From NCBI GenBank assembly GCA_027186245.1, contig CP114483.1, forward strand, positions 16,450,220-16,514,219: a stretch of 64,000 nt of DNA, written 5' to 3'. The DNA is from Coriaria nepalensis (lineage: Eukaryota; Streptophyta; Magnoliopsida; Cucurbitales; Coriariaceae). The notes below the pieces were generated by a model. The model worked only from the letters and a program-made list of their open reading frames with translations, had not been told where the DNA came from and searched no databases. The translations under genes and the position numbers were made by a program. Below are positions 59,371 to 64,000 of the stretch, one piece after another; positions within the stretch are counted from its first letter, which is position 1, and each line of letters begins with the position of its first letter.

Positions 59371-62300
59371 CAAACGAAATTCGGCATTTGAACATGACTT
59401 TTGTGCATAACTTGCAGTTGATCTATTCAAGTCAACAATGCATTTGTTTAGCCTTAAAGTCATGTCAATGAGTCTCTTCTACTCGTTAAATCATTCTAAA
59501 TTAAGTCGAACGAATTCTAATTTCGCCCTTCAAACATTATTTTTTTGCATAACTTGCAATTAATCTATTGAAGACAACAATGCATTATTTTACCATTAAA
59601 AAGCATATCACTCAGTCTTTTCAATCATTAAATTGTTTGAAGGCAGTTCGAACCAATTCTCTTTTTGCATTTAAAACGCGACTTTCATGCATAACTTGCA
59701 ATTGATCTATTGAAGGCAAGTATGCATTTTTTTAGCCTCAAAGTCATACTATTGCATCTCTTTTAGTCCTTAAATCTTTCTAAATCACTTCGAACGAAAT
59801 TCGGCCTTTAAATATGACTTGCGTGCATAACTTGCAGTTGATCTATTGAAGGCAACAATGCATTTGTTTAGCCTTTAAGTCATGTAACTGAGTCTCTTCG
59901 AGTCATTAAATCATTCTAAATTAAGTCGAACGAATTCTATTTGTGCCCTTCAAACATTATTTTCTTACATAACTTGCAGTTAATCTATTGAAGACAACAA
60001 TGCATTATTTTACCATTAAAAAGCATATCACTCAGTCTTTTCAATCATTAAATTGTTTGAAGGCAGTTCGAACCAATTCTCTTTTTGCATTTAAAACGCG
60101 ACTTTCATGCATAACTTGCAATTGATCTATTGAAGGCAACTATACATTTTTTTAGCCTTAAAGTCATATTTTTGCGTCTCTTTTAGTCAGAAAATCATTC
60201 TAAATCACTTCGAACAAAATTCGGCATTTGAACATGACTTTCGTGCATAACTTGCAGTTGATCTATTCAAGTCAACAATGCATTTGTTTAGCCTTAAAGT
60301 CATGTCAATGAGTCTCTTCTAGTCGTTAAATGATTCTAAATTAAGTCGAACGAATTCTATTTTTTCCCTTCAAACATTATTTTTTTACATAACCTGCAAT
60401 TAATCTATTGAAGACAACAATGCATTATTTTACCATTAAAAAGCATATCACTCAGTCTTTTCAATCATTAAATTGTTTGAAGGCAGTTCGAACCAATTCT
60501 CTTTTTGCATTTAAAACGCGACTTTCATGCATAACTTGCAATTGATCTATTGAAGGCAACTATGCATTTTTTTAGCCTCAAAGTCATATTATTGCGTCTC
60601 TTTTAGTCATTAAATCTTTCTAAATCACTTCGAATGAAATTCGGCCTTTAAATATGACTTTCGTGCATAACTTGCAGTTGATCTATTGAAGGCAACAATG
60701 CATTTTTTTAGCCTTTAAGTCATGTAACTGAGTCTCTTCGAGTCATTAAATCATTCTAAATTAAGTCGAACGAATTCTATTTGCGCCCTTCAAACATTAT
60801 TTTCTTACATAACTTGCAGTTAATCTATTGAAGACAACAATGCATTATTTTACCATTAAAAAGCATATCACTCAGTCTTTTCAATCATTAAATTGTTTGA
60901 AGGCAGTTCGAACCAATTCTCTTTTTGCATTTAAAACGCGACTTTCATGCATAACTTGCAATTGATCTATTGAAGGCAACTATACATTTTTTTAGCCTTA
61001 AAGTCATATTTTTGCGTCTCTTTTAGTCAGAAAATCATTCTAAATCACTTCGAACGAAATTCGGCATTTGAACATGACTTTCGTGCATAACTTGCAGTTG
61101 ATCTATTCAAGTCAACAATGCATTTGTTTAGCCTTAAAGTCATGTCAATGAGTCTCTTCTAGTCGTTAAATGATTCTAAATTAAGTCGAACGAATTCTAT
61201 TTTTTCCCTTCAAACATGATTTTTTTACATAACCTGCAATTAATCTATTGAAGACAACAATGCATTATTTTACCATTAAAAAGCATATCACTCAGTCTTT
61301 TCAATCATTAAATTGTTTGAAGGCAGTTCGAACCAATTCTCTTTTTGCATTTAAAACGCGACTTTCATGCATAACTTGCAATTGATCTATTGAAGGCAAC
61401 TATACATTTTTTTAGCCTTAAAGTCATATTTTTGCGTCTCTTTTAGTCAGAAAATCATTCTAAATCACTTCGAACGAAATTCGGCATTTGAACATGACTT
61501 TCGTGCATAACTTGCAGTTGATCTATTCAAGTCAACAATGCATTTGTTTAGCCTTAAAGTCATGTCAATGAGTCTCTTCTAGTCGTTAAATGATTCTAAA
61601 TTAAGTCGAACGAATTCTATTTTTTCCCTTCAAACATGATTTTTTTACATAACCTGCAATTAATCTATTGAAGACAACAATGCATTATTTTACCATTAAA
61701 AAGCATATCACTCAGTCTTTTCAATCATTAAATTGTTTGAAGGCAGTTCGAACCAATTCTCTTTTTGCATTTAAAACGCGACTTTCATGCATAACTTGCA
61801 ATTGATCTATTGAAGGCAACTATACATTTTTTTAGCCTTAAAGTCATATTTTTGCGTCTCTTTTAGTCAGAAAATCATTCTAAATCACTTCGAACGAAAT
61901 TCGGCATTTGAACATGACTTTCGTGCATAACTTGCAGTTGATCTATTCAAGTCAACAATGCATTTGTTTAGCCTTAAAGTCATGTCAATGAGTCTCTTCT
62001 AGTCGTTAAATGATTCTAAATTAAGTCGAACGAATTCTATTTTTTCCCTTCAAACATGATTTTTTTACATAACCTGCAATTAATCTATTGAAGACAACAA
62101 TGCATTATTTTACCATTAAAAAGCATATCACTCAGTCTTTTCAATCATTAAATTGTTTGAAGGCAGTTCGAACCAATTCTCTTTTTGCATTTAAAACGCG
62201 ACTTTCATGCATAACTTGCAATTGATCTATTGAAGGCAACTATACATTTTTTTAGCCTTAAAGTCATATTTTTGCGTCTCTTTTAGTCAGAAAATCATTT

Positions 62301-64000
62301 TAAATCACTTCGAACGAAATTCGGCATTTGAACATGACTTTCGTGCATAACTTGCAGTTGATCTATTCAAGTCAACAATGCATTTGTTTAGCCTTAAAGT
62401 CATGTCAATGAGTCTCTTCTAGTCGTTAAATGATTCTAAATTAAGTCGAACGAATTCTATTTTTTCCCTTCAAACATGATTTTTTTACATAACCTGCAAT
62501 TAATCTATTGAAGACAACAATGCATTATTTTACCATTAAAAAGCATATCACTCAGTCTTTTCAATCATTAAATTGTTTGAAGGCAGTTCGAACCAATTCT
62601 CTTTTTGCATTTAAAACGCGACTTTCATGCATAACTTGCAATTGATCTATTGAAGGGAACTATACATTTTTTTAGCCTTAAAGTCATATTTTTGCGTCTC
62701 TTTTAGTCAGAAAATCATTCTAAATCACTTCGAACGAAATTCGGCATTTGAACAAGACTTTCGTGCATAACTTGCAGTTGATCTATTCAAGTCAACAATG
62801 CATTTGTTTAGCCTTAAAGTGATGTCAATGAGTCTCTTCTAGTCGTTAAATCATTCTAAATTAAGTCGAACGAATTCTATTTTTTCCCTTCTACCCATGA
62901 TTTTATTACATAACCTGCAATTAATCTATTGAAGACAACAATGCATTATTTTACCATTAAAAAGCATGTCACTCAGTCTTTTCAATCATTAAATTGTTTG
63001 AAGGCACTTCGGACCATATCGCTTTTTGCATTTAAAACGCGACTTTCATGCATAACTTGCAATTGATCTATTGAAGGCAACTATACATTTTTTTAGCCTT
63101 AAAGTCATATTTTTGCGTCTCTTTTAGTCAGAAAATCATTCTAAATCACTTCGAACGAAATTCGGCATTTGAACATGACTTTCGTGCATAACTTGCAGTT
63201 GATCTATTCAAGTCAACAATGCATTTGTTTAGCCTTAAAGTCATGTCAATGAGTCTCTTCTAGTCGTTAAATGATTCTAAATTAAGTCGAACGAATTCTA
63301 TTTTTTCCCTTCAAACATGATTTTTTTACATAACCTGCAATTAATCTATTGAAGACAACAATGCATTATTTTACCATTAAAAAGCATATCACTCAGTCTT
63401 TTCAATCATTAAATTGTTTGAAGGCAGTTCGAACCAATTCTCTTTTTGCATTTAAAACGCGACTTTCATGCATAACTTGCAATTGATCTATTGAAGGCAA
63501 CTATACATTTTTTTAGCCTTAAAGTCATATTTTTGCGTCTCTTTTAGTCAGAAAATCATTCTAAATCACTTCGAACGAAATTCGGCATTTGAACATGACT
63601 TTCGTGCATAACTTGCAGTTGATCTATTCAAGTCAACAATGCATTTGTTTAGCCTTAAAGTCATGTCAATGAGTCTCTTCTAGTCGTTAAATGATTCTAA
63701 ATTAAGTCGAACGAATTCTATTTTTTCCCTTCAAACATGATTTTTTTACATAACCTGCAATTAATCTATTGAAGACAACAATGCATTATTTTACCATTAA
63801 AAAGCATATCACTCAGTCTTTTCAATCATTAAATTGTTTGAAGGCAGTTCGAACCAATTCTCTTTTTGCATTTAAAACGCGACTTTCATGCATAACTTGC
63901 AATTGATCTATTGAAGGGAACTATACATTTTTTTAGCCTTAAAGTCATATTTTTGCGTTTCTTTTAGTCAGAAAATCATTCTAAATCACTTCGAACGAAA
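55408..64000 (+). repeat. Satellite array, HOR type B, forward orientation (about 20 units, runs off the window)
   Basis: The haplotype order is b3, b2, b1, b3, b2, b1, b3, b1, b1 to 59370 as in copy 1, then b3, b2, b1, b2, a run of b1 units, a b4 unit (CCCTTCTACCC at 62886) and more b1 units to the end. The b4 unit matches the one at 48981 at offset 13905. That is 840 bp more than the 13065 offset, so the right part holds two extra HORs relative to the first B array. No coding gene or insertion was seen. Confidence 0.96.
60820..62655 (+). repeat. Almost perfectly homogeneous run of b1 units
   Basis: Sequence repeats with a 420 bp period over about 4.4 units with a single substitution seen by eye (CATTTTAAATC near 62300). 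The run starts after the TTGCAGTTAATC difference at 60819 and ends at a GAAGGGAAC variant at 62656. It is the most uniform stretch in the window and probably the youngest amplification. Confidence 0.87.

Noticed and set aside
1..64000. CRISPR array
   Set aside because: The repeats are long (420-421 bp, ~140 bp monomers) and contiguous, with no unique spacers and no cas genes. The composition and scale are those of eukaryotic satellite DNA.
1..64000. rRNA spacer, histone cluster, tRNA array or telomeric repeat
   Set aside because: No rRNA-, tRNA- or histone-like sequence and no short telomeric repeat were seen on either strand.
1..64000. Pure assembly artefact as the explanation for the duplications and palindrome
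   Set aside because: The copies differ by scattered substitutions, whole-unit indels and a conversion patch, which a false duplication would not produce. It cannot be excluded for single junctions without reads, so read-level checks are listed.

Overview
The whole 64 kb window is satellite DNA: one family of tandem repeats with no credible gene, RNA gene, transposon or unique sequence anywhere. The basic unit is a monomer of about 140 bp. Three diverged monomers (136, 142-143 and 142 bp) form a trimeric higher-order repeat (HOR) of 420-421 bp, present about 150 times (roughly 455 monomers). A reference unit at 1688-2108 has 29.5% G+C by hand count. This is the architecture of centromeric or pericentromeric heterochromatin in a eukaryote. 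I cannot name the species. Trimers of ~140 bp A+T-rich monomers and near-expected CpG are compatible with an insect or another lightly methylated genome, but that is weak inference.

Two HOR subfamilies occur. Type A has a 421 bp unit with TTCAGACGAAATTCACC at the start of monomer 1. Type B has a 420 bp unit with TTCGAACGAAATTCGGC there. They differ by roughly a tenth of positions (15 of 142 in monomer 3, hand count). Layout: A on the + strand, 1-2573; A inverted (- strand), 2574-42342; B on +, 42343-51945; A inverted, 51946-55407; B on +, 55408-64000 and beyond. There are therefore four array switches. One is an A/A fold-back near 2573. Two are A-to-B switches that are copies of one event (42342 and 55407). 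One is a B-to-A switch (51943-51945) with 3 bp of microhomology.

A further layer of segmental duplications lies on top, each a near-integer number of HORs: 2980-7722 with 9724-14466 (offset 6744, about 16 HORs); 14448-15398 with 15711-16662 (3 HORs); 20745-23688 with 23689-26632 (head-to-tail, 7 HORs); 29880-34089 with 34090-38299 (head-to-tail, 10 HORs, with one converted patch); and 39445-46305 with 52931-59370, which carries an orientation switch and has gained or lost one HOR. At the left end a large, nearly perfect inverted repeat (arms 1-2076 and 2596-4671) surrounds a spacer of about 0.5 kb.

Nothing here works as a gene set. The interest lies in the record of how a satellite array grows: unequal exchange in whole HORs, patchy conversion, inversion by fold-back or template switching, and invasion of one subfamily by another. 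The few short open frames (at most 80 codons) are chance products of the repeat and are rejected below.
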